Shown here: one piece after another, positions 11,100 through 20,808 of the stretch
Numbering within the stretch: the stretch's first letter is position 1
Layout of the letters: every line of letters starts with the position of its first letter
Origin: Chrysemys picta bellii
Lineage: Eukaryota; Chordata; Testudines; Emydidae
Direction of reading: 5' to 3'
Length of the DNA: 64,000 nucleotides
NCBI RefSeq assembly: GCF_011386835.1
Contig: NC_088796.1
Location: 26,553,011-26,617,010 of the forward strand
Position numbers and translations under genes: made by a program
Notes under the pieces: model-generated
The model's database searches: none
The model's input: only the letters and a program-made list of their open reading frames with translations
Told to the model about the DNA's origin: nothing

Positions 11100-11405
11100 A
11101 TTGTCTCTCTGCTGTTTAAACTTGCAGCCTGTCTGCTTTCTCTCTCTCTTTCTCTCTGCTGTTTAAACTTGCCGCCTGTCTGCTCTCTGTGTCTCCCTGA
11201 GTTTAAATCTCCTTCCACTACGTGCTCCTCTTCCCCCATCCCTCAACCTCACTTCTCTACCACTTTATTTCTCTCTTTCTCTCTGCTGTTTAAACTTGCA
11301 GCCTGTCTGCTCTCTGTGTCTCCCTAAGTTTAAATCTCCCTCTGCCTTTGGTCTCTGTTCCACCACGGGCTCCTCTTCCCCCATCCCCCAACCTCACTTC
11401 TCTAC
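11100..11405 (+). repeat. Tandem repeats in the spacer
   Basis: Three copies of a unit containing CTCTCTGCTGTTTAAACTTG and a following CTGTCTGCT...TTTAAATCTCC block start near 11106, 11154 and 11280. The last two units also share CTCCTCTTCCCCCATCC and ACCTCACTTCTCTACC. Confidence 0.75.
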
Positions 11406-11407
11406 CG

Positions 11408-11474
<67 letters not shown>
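11408..11474 (+). repeat. (TTTC)n then (TC)n microsatellite
   Basis: Direct run of TTTC units passing into a TC dinucleotide run. Confidence 0.95.
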
Positions 11475-11476
<2 letters not shown>

Positions 11477-11920
11477 TCCCTTCCCCCACGTGCTCACCCC
11501 GTTCCCACTGCTGCCAAACCTCAATTGTATTACTGAAGTCTAGCATAAAACCCCATTGGTTACCCCTTTTTCTCTCTAACACCCCTCACATTTTACATTT
11601 ACACCACTGTGACACATTTTAACCTAAAGTTGTTGGTTATTTCACACATTTTACCCATACTGTTAGTTGGTTATATGCTGCTGTGACACACTCTTTACAT
11701 AGAAATTGTTAGCTACCTGTTACATTTATACTTCAGTGTTAATTGGTTACCAACTATATTGTACCCCACTGTATTGTACCCCACTATTGAAACCCCCTAT
11801 CCTATTTACTAAAAGAACCCCCTCCCCAATTGTCTACCTTAACAAACCCCATACCCCTCACTATTGAATTTTCCCTGTTTTTGCATTTTCTTAATAAAGT
11901 TTATTTTGCACCCCATCAGT

Positions 11921-12170
11921 GCAGTAGTTGTCCCCCAAGATCCCCTATCTGCTGGCAGGGACAGTCTGGAGCAGTTGTACTTTTAAGAGAGGACCAGACC
12001 TGTTGAAACACTTGGGATATAAAGTTTGTCCTCTGATCTGATAATATCTGAGGGGAGGCTTTCCCTGAAAAAGGTCTTCAGTAATTCCTATATGAGGGTG
12101 GAAGTGAAGGTGTTCCACAAGAGAACAGCCTCTGGGTACTTTGTGGCAAAGTTGACTAGTACTAAAATAC
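11921..12170 (-). repeat. Right arm of 250-bp inverted repeat
   Basis: Begins GCAGTAGTTGTCCCCCAAGA, the exact complement of the end of the left arm at 10861-10880. The spacer between the arms is 1040 bp (10881-11920). Sequence right of 12170 appears to continue the minus-strand LTR element, so this arm may be the resident copy and the left arm the inverted duplicate. Confidence 0.85.
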
Positions 12171-12189
12171 ATTTGTGGCCCCAGACACT

Positions 12190-12945
12190 TTTCTCTAGGG
12201 AGGCTTACAGTGTTAATCTCCACCCTTTTGAATGGGATTGTTTGAGGGGGAGGGGAATTAAGGGAGCCCAGCCTCATCCCTCAGTCTGGGCAGGACAGAC
12301 AAAAGTCTGCTACTTCCCAAAATACATCTGTTGGGATTTGCTCTGAGAACTTTTCCACTCATCTTATCCAGAACACCTTGTCCAGTTCTGGGAGAACACT
12401 TTATCCAGTTCTCTGGGATCTGAAACATTCAGTTCAACTTGGGGTTTCATCACTCAGGTTCTTTTATTTGGCATACAGCAAAGCTACGCTGAGTTGATCA
12501 GACTCAAGCGTAGGGGATGGGTGGATAGGGTCTCCATCTCACTCATGGGTGAAGGTTGATCGGGAGCCTTACAGAAGATCCCTGGGAGATCAGGGGGTCT
12601 TCTTCTTGGGATAGACCTTCTCCGGATCCTGGGAGTGCACCGCCCCCCGCACATGACCAAGATTGAATAAGCCCTGGAGAATTGCCTAGCAGAAGGGGCA
12701 CAGAGTTTCTGTTCAGGAGCATGGGGAAGTATTTCCAATTGTGACCTAGGAATATGGGCCAGAGAAAGTGCTTTTCTACACCTCCCCCACCTCCAGAGAT
12801 ATGGCTACTTGTAATATAATAGATGCACTTGGGTAAGTACATCTTTTCCCAGGTGTGAAGGAAGTTTGGACCATTCAATCAGGTATGAGGCTTTGGATGG
12901 GAGTCTCAGTGTAGGAGTGTTTGGCCAAAGCCAGAGTCCATTAAC
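12190..12945 (-). other. Gypsy-type internal region, possible protease end
   Basis: A minus-strand frame at 12543-12878 has WPIFLGHNWKYF, which resembles the 'PVLLGRDWKYF' strand near the end of the aspartic protease of vertebrate gypsy elements. The catalytic D-S/T-G triad was not found. The position between Gag and RT fits a protease, but the assignment is tentative. Confidence 0.35.
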
Positions 12946-13420
12946 CAGGGCCGGCTCTAACTTTTTTGCTGCCCCAAGCAGCAAAAAAAAGCGCCGCCCC
13001 GCCATAACACCCCCTCCACCGAGTGCTGCGCCGCCGAAACGCCCCCCCGCCGAGCGCCACGCCGCCGAACAACTTCCGCCCCCCCGCGCTGCTGAACACC
13101 CCCTGCCCCCCGCCGCGCTGCTGAACACCCCCTGCCGAGCGCCGCACCGCCGAACAGCCCCCACCCCCCACTGCGCTGCCAAACACTCCTTGCCCCCCGC
13201 CGAGCACCGTGCTGCCGAACACCCCCGCCCCCTGTGGCGCGCCGCCGAAACCCCCGCCGAGCGCCGCGGCGCTGAACAGCCCCCCCCCGCTGCACTGCTG
13301 GAACCCCCCCCCCGCCAAGTGCCATGCCGCACTGCCCCCCGCCACCCCAAGATTGGCCGCCCCTTACCAGGTGCCGCCCTAAGCACGTGCTTGGTTGCCT
13401 GGTGCCTGGAGCCGGCCCTG
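12946..13420. mobile_element. Non-autonomous hAT element (CAGGGCCGGCTC family), copy 1
   Basis: Termini CAGGGCCGGCTC and GAGCCGGCCCTG are perfect 12-bp inverted repeats. The exact 8-bp duplication CCATTAAC flanks it at 12938-12945 and 13421-13428, which places it in the hAT superfamily. The interior is extremely C-rich, with repeated GCCGCCGAAC-type units; long frames here on both strands are artefacts of that repeat. Related copies are at 31705-31924, 58746-59292 and, in part, 18697. Confidence 0.92.
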
Positions 13421-13511
13421 CCATTAACACCTTTAACCAGTGTAGTCTTATCTTGATGGGAACTAGGAAGGGTCTGATGGGCTCCCTCTTTAGCAGGTCT
13501 GAGGTCTTACC

Positions 13512-14430
13512 CTATTGGATGAAGTGACACGCAAGGTAATCACACTCACTGCACATGTCCCAACTCCCCACAACAATAACATATAATTGAGCTCTTTTGA
13601 ATGGTTGACAAGGGCCCCACCTTGGAGCCTGGAACACCTGCCCCTTGAGATCCCTGGGGAGGTAGGAGATTCTGTCCCTTGAGGGGGCCCTGTACTGTGG
13701 GTGCCTTCTTGTTCTGGGGCACCAAAACCTGTCGGGCTCCAATGACCCTCAAGTTACCATGGAGGGAGGAACTTCTCCATTGTCTCTGTGGCCTCTGTGA
13801 TAGTTGCTGGGTGGAACTAACAGATCCAGGCTTGTAGTGCTAGAGGGAGAATTTTTAAATACTATTCCAAAACAATGCTATCCATGAGGTCATCCACAAT
13901 CTTGATTTCTGGCATCAGCCCACAAGTCGTGGCCAAATCTCAGAGTCATTGGGTGATGACCTGTGGGCAGCCCCCATTTGGGAATGGTTCCTTGTGAAAC
14001 TTCCTCCAATAGAGCTCTGGGGGGACTCCAAACCTACCCAATATGGCAGCTTCCGGATGGAATAGGACTGGGCTTTCTCTGTAAGCAGCCTAAGTCTTCT
14101 GGGTCAGGTAAGGGGTGAACTGTGTGGTCCAGGAGCTCCTCTCCCAGCTGGCAGTGGGCACCACATGCTCAAACATTGTCAGGAAGGTTTGGGGTCCTCA
14201 GAGTTAGTCGGTTTGATTAGGGTGGGTCTTGGGAGAACCTCAGCAGTGTGCTTAGTAGACCTTACGCAAGCAGCCTGGACATCTTGGCCTAGAACTGCCG
14301 ATTCTGTTCCTGTTTGGCCAGCTGGGCCTCTGGCATGTGCAGCTGACTTCCTGGAACAGATGATTTTGCTCCTTCTCAAACTGTTGCTGCTGTATCATTA
14401 ATCACAAGATTTCCTACATGGCCCATCTCA
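13512..14430 (-). pseudogene. Gypsy-type Gag with single CCHC zinc knuckle, frameshifted
   Basis: Between the primer site and the hAT insertion the minus strand holds the Gag region. Near 13600-13550 a CX2CX4HX4C zinc knuckle is visible (ICYCCGELGH in one frame, the last Cys in SECDYL in the next), interrupted by an apparent one-base shift just after the His. Such knuckles bind element RNA during packaging. The N-proximal part (14430-13760) shows fragments such as FEHVVPTASWEEELL-like residues, typical of gypsy capsid leaders, with several stops. The element could not make a working Gag. Confidence 0.68.
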
Positions 14431-14438
14431 GAGGGGAG

Positions 14439-14462
14439 GTTCAAGTCCCTGTTCAGGCGCCA
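14439..14462 (-). promoter_or_regulatory. Primer-binding site matching tRNA-Lys 3' end
   Basis: On the plus strand, GTTCAAGTCCCTGTTC then AGGCGCCA reproduces the last 24 bases of the tRNA-Lys(UUU) type used by many retroelements, with one difference (A for G in the acceptor stem). On the minus strand this is a TGGCGCC-type primer site, two bases from the LTR edge at 14465. It fixes element orientation and the inner LTR boundary. Confidence 0.9.
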
Positions 14463-14464
14463 AA

Positions 14465-14786
14465 TGTAAATGAGTTGGCTGACCCTGGGGTGCCTCTGTA
14501 CTGCCATGTTCTTTATTCTCCCTCTTCCACACCGTTTTACACAGGCTTCACACACTTGCTAATCCAATCACTACCTTTACTGGCAGCTAGGTCCATTCAG
14601 GCAAAACAACTCAAAAGTAAATTCAAAGGCCTAAAAATCTGTCCCAGGGCATGGCTCTTACTTCAGAGCCTGGGTGAATGAAAGGGTTCCTTCACAGAGT
14701 ATTGCAGCTTCTAAGTAAGGGGGTATATATGTACATGCAGGAATGTCTGCCCTTAATGAAGCCTTCCAGACCAGCTTCAGGACAGC
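14465..14786 (-). repeat. 5' LTR of the gypsy-type element, split by a hAT insertion
   Basis: Begins TGTAAATGAGTTGGCTG exactly as the other LTR does at 7559, then diverges after about 180 bp. The hAT element at 14787-15818 interrupts it. The remainder after the hAT, roughly 15819-15870, contains ACTCCCTCA-like sequence similar to the end of the 3' LTR, but the distal border is unclear. Confidence 0.72.
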
Positions 14787-15818
14787 TAGGGTTACCATAT
14801 TTCAGCAAGAAAAAAAGAGGACGGGAGGAGCCCCGCCCTAGCCCTGCCCCTGCCCCTCCCACTTCCCGCCCCCCCAGAACCCCCAACCCTCCCCCCGTTC
14901 CTTGTCCCCTGACTGCCCCCTCCTGGGACCCCTGCCCCTAACTGCCCCCCAGGACTCCACTCCCTATCTAAGCCTCCCTGCCTCTTGTCCCCTGACTGCC
15001 CCAACCCTTATCCACACCCCCACCCCCAGACAGACCCCTGGGACTCCCACGCCCCATCCAACCACTCCCCACCCCCTGACAGCCCCCCCCAGAACTCCCA
15101 ACCCATCTAAACCCCTCTGCTCCCTGTCCCCTGACTGCTCCGATCCATCTCCCCACCCCTGCCACCTGACAGCCCCCCCCAGAACTCCCAAACACTCCTC
15201 CCCTGCTCCTTGTCCCCTGACTGCCCCCTCCTGGGACCCCTGCTCCTAACTGCCCTCCAGAACCCCACCCCCTACCTAAGACTCCCTGTTCCTTGTCCCC
15301 TAACTGCCCCCTCCTAAGACCCCCCCCAACTGCCCCCCAGGACCCTACCCCCTACCTGTACCCTGACTGCCCAAAACTTTCTCCACTCCCCCCAAAAAGC
15401 CCCCCCCCTGTTTCTTGACTGCCACCTCCAGAACCTTCCTGCCCCCTGACCTCCTTACCCTGCTGCTCAGAACAGAGTGTTGGGCTCTGTGCAGCCGAGC
15501 CGGACACGTGGCTGAGCTCCCCAGCACAACAAAACCCGGTCCCTGGCCCTGCACAACAAAACCCGGTCTGGCCCTGCACAGTGCTGCCGGACTGGGCTGC
15601 AAGGGAGCTGCCGGCTCAGAATGCAGGGCGGATCCGGCTCCTCTACAGCTGCTCCTGAGTCCAGCCCGGGACTTCCCTGCAGCCCTCCCAGCCGCTCGCT
15701 CTGCCGGGGGAGGGGGAAATCCCGGACATTGTGAGTGCTTTACAAATTCCCCCCGGACGCTATTTTTAGCACAAAAAGGAGGACATGTCTGGGTAAATCC
15801 GGACGAATGGTAACCCTA
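14787..15818. mobile_element. Long GC-rich hAT element (TAGGGTTACCAT family), copy 1
   Basis: Termini TAGGGTTACCAT and ATGGTAACCCTA are inverted repeats. GGACAGC is duplicated at 14780-14786 and 15819-15825, or 8 bp (AGGACAGC) if the last A belongs to the duplication. The interior from 14870 to 15420 is a C-rich minisatellite with units around TGCCCCCTCCTGGGACCCCT and TGTCCCCTGACTGCCCC. Subterminal CCGGAC and GACATGTC motifs recur in the copy at 34552-35405. No transposase is present. Confidence 0.85.
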
Positions 15819-15920
15819 GGACAGCATGGTTAACAACTTTCCTGCACTCCCTCAAGTGTGCTGAAATAGTGACTACTTCTTTGCAGTCACTAAAGATGCT
15901 ACTGCCACCTTGTCCTATCC

Positions 15921-16100
15921 TATCTCCTAGAACTGGAAGGGACCTTGAAAGGTCATCAAGTCCAGCCCCCTGCCTTCACTAGCAGGACTAAGTACTGATT
16001 TTGCCTTAGATCCCTAAGTGGCCTCCTCAAGGATTGAACTCACAACCCTGGGTTTAGCAGGCCAATGCTCAAACCACTGAGAAACAGTAGCTATAATTAC
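15921..16100 (-). mobile_element. tRNA-derived SINE with CR1-type tail
   Basis: On the minus strand the right part reads as a decayed Pol III head: an A-box-like CTCAGTGGTTTGAGCATTGG and a B-box region GGGTTGTGAGTTCAATCC. The left part (plus-strand AACTGGAAGGGACCTTG and GGTCATCAAGTCCAGCCCCC) matches the 3' end of CR1. A tRNA head joined to a CR1 tail is the known design of reptile CR1-mobilised SINEs. The A-box is partly mutated. Confidence 0.75.
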
Positions 16101-16534
16101 AGCAATCAGTGTTTTTGGCTGAACACAATGAAATAAGAAAACAAAATGGAGCAACAACCATTTTCAAAATGCTTGAAATGTGAGTATTTTAACATTGTTT
16201 TGTAAATTTTAGTTAAGTTTTCATGCAATTTTTAAAAAGTTACAATGATAACATTTGGGCTATTTGTGAGTAAATTTGTTTTAATTACAAGAATGTGAAT
16301 TGTGACTTTCAATTTTTTGCAATCAAAATATTGTTTTTTTTTAAATGAAAACAAGAAATTTTGGGGGACAAGTAGAAAAATGTTTGAAATAAAATTGTAA
16401 ATGGCACTGATCTTTAACAAGGACTGCATTTTCTCCCAAGTGTTTGTTGGGCAATCAAGGTGGACTGGGTATTAATTAAAACAAATCGAAAGGAAAAATT
16501 AAACTCTCTTTCCATCTCAATGAATCAGGTTTCA

Positions 16535-16800
16535 CTCCTGTAAAATGAGGATAATGATGTTTATTTGTTAAGGTTGTAAGTTCTTTGGGGCAGAGGTTGT
16601 CTCTTATTATGTATTTGTACAGCGCCTAGCACAATGAGACTCCAGCCTTGGTGTGGCCTTTTGACACTACTGTAATGCTACTGCTAATATAATTAGTAAA
16701 GGAATAATATTCCTTTGTAAAATGCTTTGAGATCTATGGATGACAAGTACTATCGGAGAGATTAATTATTATTAATATTATTATCAGTTTTCAAGTGGCT
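16535..16800 (+). repeat. MIR/CORE-SINE-like repeat
   Basis: Shows the order typical of MIR-related SINE tails: TGTAAAATGAGGATAATGAT, then GTAAGTTCTTTGGGGCAGAG, ACAGCGCCTAGCACAATGAG, AAAATGCTTTGAGATCTATG, and an ATT-rich end. No intact Pol III promoter was identified. Confidence 0.65.
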
Positions 16801-17845
16801 TATAGATGATTACATTTCTAATGTAAAAACAGTCAGGGGAAAGAAACAAAACCATTTCAGACATTCTTTGATACATCATAGAGCTGCAACATAGAGCAAA
16901 TAACACAGACCCATTTCCCCTCCCCTCCCCATTCTAGGTCACTTTTAACCCTCCCCACTGCTTTGTTTCAAAGGTTCTATGTAAATTAAAGCTTCTATTG
17001 CTTATTCCACACCTGCAGCTTAAGGTTCAGATCCTGAATGCTGGTAATGCTGCTCCCGCAGCGGCTGTAAATGGTACAAAGGTGGTTGTAAGCTACCTTT
17101 GTGTAGGCCTGATCCCGGGCAGGTTACTGGAGCACGATAGAGCAGCCCTGAGACTGCTCTATTTTATACTTAGCTGCCTCTGGCCCTTTGGATCATTTCC
17201 AGCAGACAGGAACCAGCTGGATTGCATGTTCCTAGCATACCCTTTTTCCTTGGTCATACACCTGGTACCACCCTCACTACACTGCTGGGGTTGTGGAACT
17301 GTGGGAGGGGAGAAATGGCATGGAGGTGGATATTCTGGCCCTACGTCATGGGGATTTCTTACACTAAGTAAATCCCTGGGGAGCTAGTTATTGACTTTGT
17401 TTGCTTCTGGAGCAGTGAAAAGCAGACTTAGCGGAGGTCAGAATCTGGCCCTTAATCTTCCTTTGCAATATAATCATCTCCATAGCAATTAATTGTGACA
17501 TCACAAATAAATAGAGTATTAAGACCTCAGATAGGCATAAGCAAGAGTAGAAGCAGATGAACTCTACAGCTAAGCTTTTCATGTAGCTACTGTTAGCAAT
17601 AATAGACTGTGAATATATAGAATGAGAAGAGTTGCCTCAAGCAGGAATGTTTTTTTTAAATTTTCCACAAGGCATCAGTGGGTCTTTACAAATCATTACA
17701 ACACAAGTTTCAACTGTTTGGTCTAGGGAGTGTCTCTTCATTCAAAGTCCTAATGCCAGAGTGAGGTGATGCTGGCCATTTGGAATGGCAGGCTGTAAAT
17801 AGCTGACCTAACATCTTCATTCAGAATAGTAATTTGTGCCAATGA
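16801..17845. other. Intergenic, nothing recognised
   Basis: No gene or repeat border seen. The 129-codon frame at 16998-17387 has no recognisable domain, and neighbouring sequence gives no sign of a gene. Confidence 0.5.
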
Positions 17846-17847
17846 TG

Positions 17848-17970
17848 GTCATAGAATCATAGAATATTAGGGTTGGAAGAGACCTCAGGAGGTCATCTAG
17901 TCCAATCCCCTGCTCAAAGCAGGACCAACACCAACTAAATCATCCCAGCCAAGGCTTTGTCAGACAAACT
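17848..17970 (-). mobile_element. CR1 3'-end fragment
   Basis: Starts ATAGAATCATAGAATATTAG and continues GAGGTCATCTAGTCCAATCC, the reverse complement of the CR1 3' UTR seen at 7390-7447. It is only about 120 bp, a heavily 5'-truncated insertion. Confidence 0.88.
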
Positions 17971-18415
17971 TTCCTGACTTTAAAACACAGGTGTGAAATA
18001 TGACCTTCAGTTCACACTCTGTGTGTTGATACTGTATGGTTTATGTGTATCTGATCTGGATGTTCAGCTCTGTGGAGCAGGAACTTTCCCCCCTGTTTAT
18101 CTGTACAGCTTTTAGCTCACTGGCAGCAATTAGAAAATAAATAACACCCATTAATAAAACCCCAGTGCAATGGTAAATTTTCTGCATAACATTTTCTTCC
18201 ATCTCCATTCTCTCAATGGACATGATAAAAAAATCACTATAAAATACCAGTTTCTAGTACATACAGGGACAGGTCCATTTTACAATGTGATTTTTATTTT
18301 CCCAATTTTTTAAAAAAGTGTTGCTTGAAAAAATTGATCTGTTGAGCCACATTCTGCCCATGCTACTCTGGCTACACTGCTATTTTCAGTGTGGCTAGCT
18401 TGGACAGGGTTAGTG

Positions 18416-18473
18416 TGGGTATGTCTATGCAAGCTGGGAATCACATCTCCCAGCTCAAATGTAGACGTACCCT
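18416..18473. mobile_element. Short palindromic MITE fragment
   Basis: GGGTATGTCTATGCAAGCTG at the left pairs imperfectly with the right end CAGCTCAAATGTAGACGTACCC. The same terminal word GGGTATGTCTAC occurs at 53859. Superfamily not determined. Confidence 0.5.
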
Positions 18474-18696
18474 ATATGATGCAAGTCTGGGAGGCAGAAT
18501 CTGTCCTTTTATGCTTTGAATATATATCATGAAGAAGACCTACAGGTGTATTGTTAGGCAGGTGCACAGGGAATTTGTTACAAATCCTGCTCAAGTTAAT
18601 GTGAACTCACCTTGCATCTCTACGAAAACTCTCCCTTCTTCAGCTAACATACACACATTGTTTTCAGGCACATTCAAGACAGAGGCAGCTTTTCAC

Positions 18697-18870
18697 CAGG
18701 GCCGGCATTAGACTCGCTGGGGCCCAGGGCAGAAACTAAGGAGTGTTCCCCACCGGCCTCCCTTACCTGCTCATACATTGGTTTTTTGCAACATTTCTGA
18801 AGCCGAAGTCCGAGTCCTGCCGCGAGGGTCCCCGGTGCAGTGGGGCCCTGGGTAATTGCCCTTCTTGCTA
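18697..18870. mobile_element. hAT CAGGGCCGGC-type fragment
   Basis: Begins CAGGGCCGGCATTAGACTCG, the left terminus of the CAGGGCCGGC hAT group, then GGGGCCCAGGGCAG and GTGGGGCCCTGGGTAATTGCC. The right terminus is not recognisable, so it is truncated or diverged. Confidence 0.55.
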
Positions 18871-19442
18871 AGCAGTTTATTAGGCTACCCAACATGAGGA
18901 GAAAAGTGGGCTCTGGCCTAACTCACTAACACTGAGGAAAAAACGGAGAAGGCACCTGGGAAAACCTTTAATTGAACACAGCAAGCACAGTAGCAAATAT
19001 TTAAGAATGTCAGGTTTTTAATGAATTACTGCTAAACTGATGGCATCTTAAAAGGAAAATACAACAGTTATGAGATCAAAATTCTCATCTGTGAAAACTG
19101 GTTTCACACACTTATAAGGTTTCTATAGATGCCAGCTTCTGATTGCCTGGAAAAGGAAACAAAAGTTTCTCCTGCCAACAGTGGCTGCTGTCTTGATAAT
19201 AAACTGTATCAAAATTGAAGCTGAAATGAGATCACCATCGTATCTATGTCTGCTCTCCATGTATCTGCTGCAGCTTATGCTGATTAGAAAATGGAAAACA
19301 CATGGGATAAATCCGTCTGCCTTTGGATTAAATCACATTTATTTCAGCTTTCCCAGGAGATTTAAAGTTAACTCAGCCTGATCATTTGTAAGAAACTTTA
19401 AATATAACACACACGACATTTTGCTTGCTGTAGCCAAACACA

Positions 19443-20032
19443 TGGAATCATAGAAATGTAGGTCTGGAAGGGACCTTAGACGTCATCAATCCAGTCCCCT
19501 GTGCTCTGGCAGGACCAAGTAACCTTGACCATCCCCGACAGGTGTTTGTCCCACTTGTTTTTAAAAACTTTCAGTAATGGGGATTCCACGACTTCTCTAG
19601 GAAGCCTATTCCAGAGTTTAACTACCTTTATACTTTGAAAGTTTTTCCTAATAACTAACCTAAATCTCCCTTGCTGGAGATTAAGCTCATTACTAATTGT
19701 CCTATCTTCAGCGGACCTGGAAATAATTGATCACTGTCCTCTTTATAACAGCCCTTAACATATTTGAAACCTGTTATCAGGTCCCCCCCCCTCTCAGCTT
19801 TCTTTTATCTAGATTAAACATGCCCAGTTTTTTTAACCTTTCCTCACAGGTCAGGTTTTCCAAACCTTTTATCATTGTTGTTGTTCTCCCCTGGACTCTG
19901 TCTAATTTGTCCACATCTTTCCTGAAGTGTGGTGCCCAGAACTGGACACAGTACTCCAGATGATGCCTCACAAGAGCTGATTAGAGTGGAACAATTACCT
20001 CCCGTGTCTTATATATGACATTCCTGTTAATA
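19443..20032 (-). mobile_element. CR1 copy, 3' part of a nested minus-strand LINE
   Basis: The left end GAATCATAGAAATGTAGGTC is the CR1 3' terminus in reverse. The minus frame at 19777-19971 encodes [20 protein letters not shown], homologous to the C-terminal CR1 ORF2 region. It breaks at about 20032, where unrelated sequence starts, and resumes at about 20516. This indicates an insertion within one CR1. Confidence 0.85.
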
Positions 20033-20515
20033 CACTCTGTGAAGAAACATACCCTCATCCTGGGTGGGAAGAGGCTAACAAGCTCTTCTGGGCTTGTTCT
20101 GTGCTAACAAAGCAAAACTGCAAGGCTTGTTCATCCTGGAGGAGGAGGAATCTTAACTTACTACAGGAAGGGGCAGTGAACAAGAAGAAGGCTGCTCCAC
20201 CCAGAGACTGAGGGTAACAGAGGCAGTCCAGCTGAGGAGAAGACAGCCATGGAACCCACCATTTCTGGAGCCACCCTGCCTGTCAGAAAAGCAATATGCC
20301 CCAGGAAGATCTGTAGGAGGTAAACCGCATGAAGGGACAATAGATTTTGAGGGACTAAGCCACTGAAGCCAAACATCCAGGGGCTGTCTGAGAGACTGGC
20401 CCTTGTTCCAGCCACCCTCCAAGTGTTGCCAACTGGAATAGAAGAGAGAGTAAATGATGGACAGTGGGGCCTAAGGGGCTCTAGAGAGTCCTGCCTTCCA
20501 AGCACCCCCAGAGCT
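20033..20515. other. Insert within the minus-strand CR1
   Basis: About 480 bp of sequence unrelated to CR1 that separates two collinear CR1 segments. Contains GAGGAGGAGGAATC and several short frames without motifs. No terminal repeats or duplication recognised; family unknown. Confidence 0.5.
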
Positions 20516-20808
20516 TCATCACATTGTTGATTCAAATTCAGTTTGTGATCCATTATAACCCCAGATCTGCTGGAGCAGTATTACCATCTACCCGATTATT
20601 CCTCATTCTGTAGCTCTGCATTTGATTTTTCCTTCCTAAATGAGGCAATAGTAAAATGAAGCTTGCTGAGGTACTTTGCACTTATCTTTATTGAATTTCT
20701 TCTTGTTGCATTCAGATGACCACTTCTCCAATTTGTCAAGGTCATTTTGAATTCTAATCCTGTCCTCCAAAGTGCTTGCAACCCCTCCCAATTTACAACC
20801 CTCCCAAG
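20516..20808 (-). mobile_element. CR1 copy, middle part of the nested LINE
   Basis: The minus strand encodes GCKLGGVASTLEDRIRIQND, which follows the FADDTKLGG motif of CR1 RT, and DHKLNLNQQCDEA just upstream of the insert. It is collinear with 19443-20032 (downstream part) and 21536-22045 (upstream part). Confidence 0.85.

Larger units (their letters stand above)
9705..12170 (+). mobile_element. Unclassified retroelement-like insert with inverted arms
   Basis: About 2.4 kb that interrupts the gypsy-type pol. It has promoter-like sequence (CCAAT at 10058-10062, TTTAAAA near 10097-10103), a splice-donor-like GGTAAGG near 10350, internal tandem repeats, a pyrimidine microsatellite, and an AATAAA at 11893-11898 followed closely by the right arm. 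The order resembles an LTR or leader region of a retroelement on the plus strand. I could not define terminal TG/CA ends or a target duplication, so family and exact borders are uncertain. The shared 250-bp arms are listed separately. Confidence 0.4.
7559..14786 (-). mobile_element. Ty3/gypsy-type LTR retrotransposon, minus strand, decayed and nested
   Basis: A minus-strand LTR retrotransposon whose parts occur in the expected order from right to left: 5' LTR (from 14465), primer-binding site (14439-14462), Gag with zinc knuckle (13512-14430), possible protease region (12190-12945), RT (about 9062-9640), RNase H (8000-8413), polypurine tract (7944-7959) and 3' LTR (7559-7943). No integrase is seen between RNase H and the 3' LTR, so that part is deleted. 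All coding parts carry stops or frameshifts. Later insertions inside it are a solo LTR (8506-8925), a 2.2-kb insert (about 9705-12170) and hAT elements (12946-13420 and one in the 5' LTR at 14787). RT and RNase H patterns fit vertebrate Ty3/gypsy elements rather than retroviruses. Confidence 0.82.

Noticed and set aside
11404..11474. CRISPR-like or regulatory repeat array
   Set aside because: Simple microsatellite without spacers; the genome is clearly vertebrate and no CRISPR array is expected or seen.
11394..11582. Frame with an Arg-Glu repeat (RERERE)
   Set aside because: It is the reverse translation of the TC/TTTC microsatellite.
12805..13456. Long Gly/Ala/Pro-rich frames on both strands
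   Set aside because: They translate the C-rich interior of the hAT element at 12946-13420.
15921..16100. A functional tRNA gene
   Set aside because: The Pol III boxes are degraded and joined to a CR1 3' tail, and no cloverleaf can be drawn; it is a SINE.
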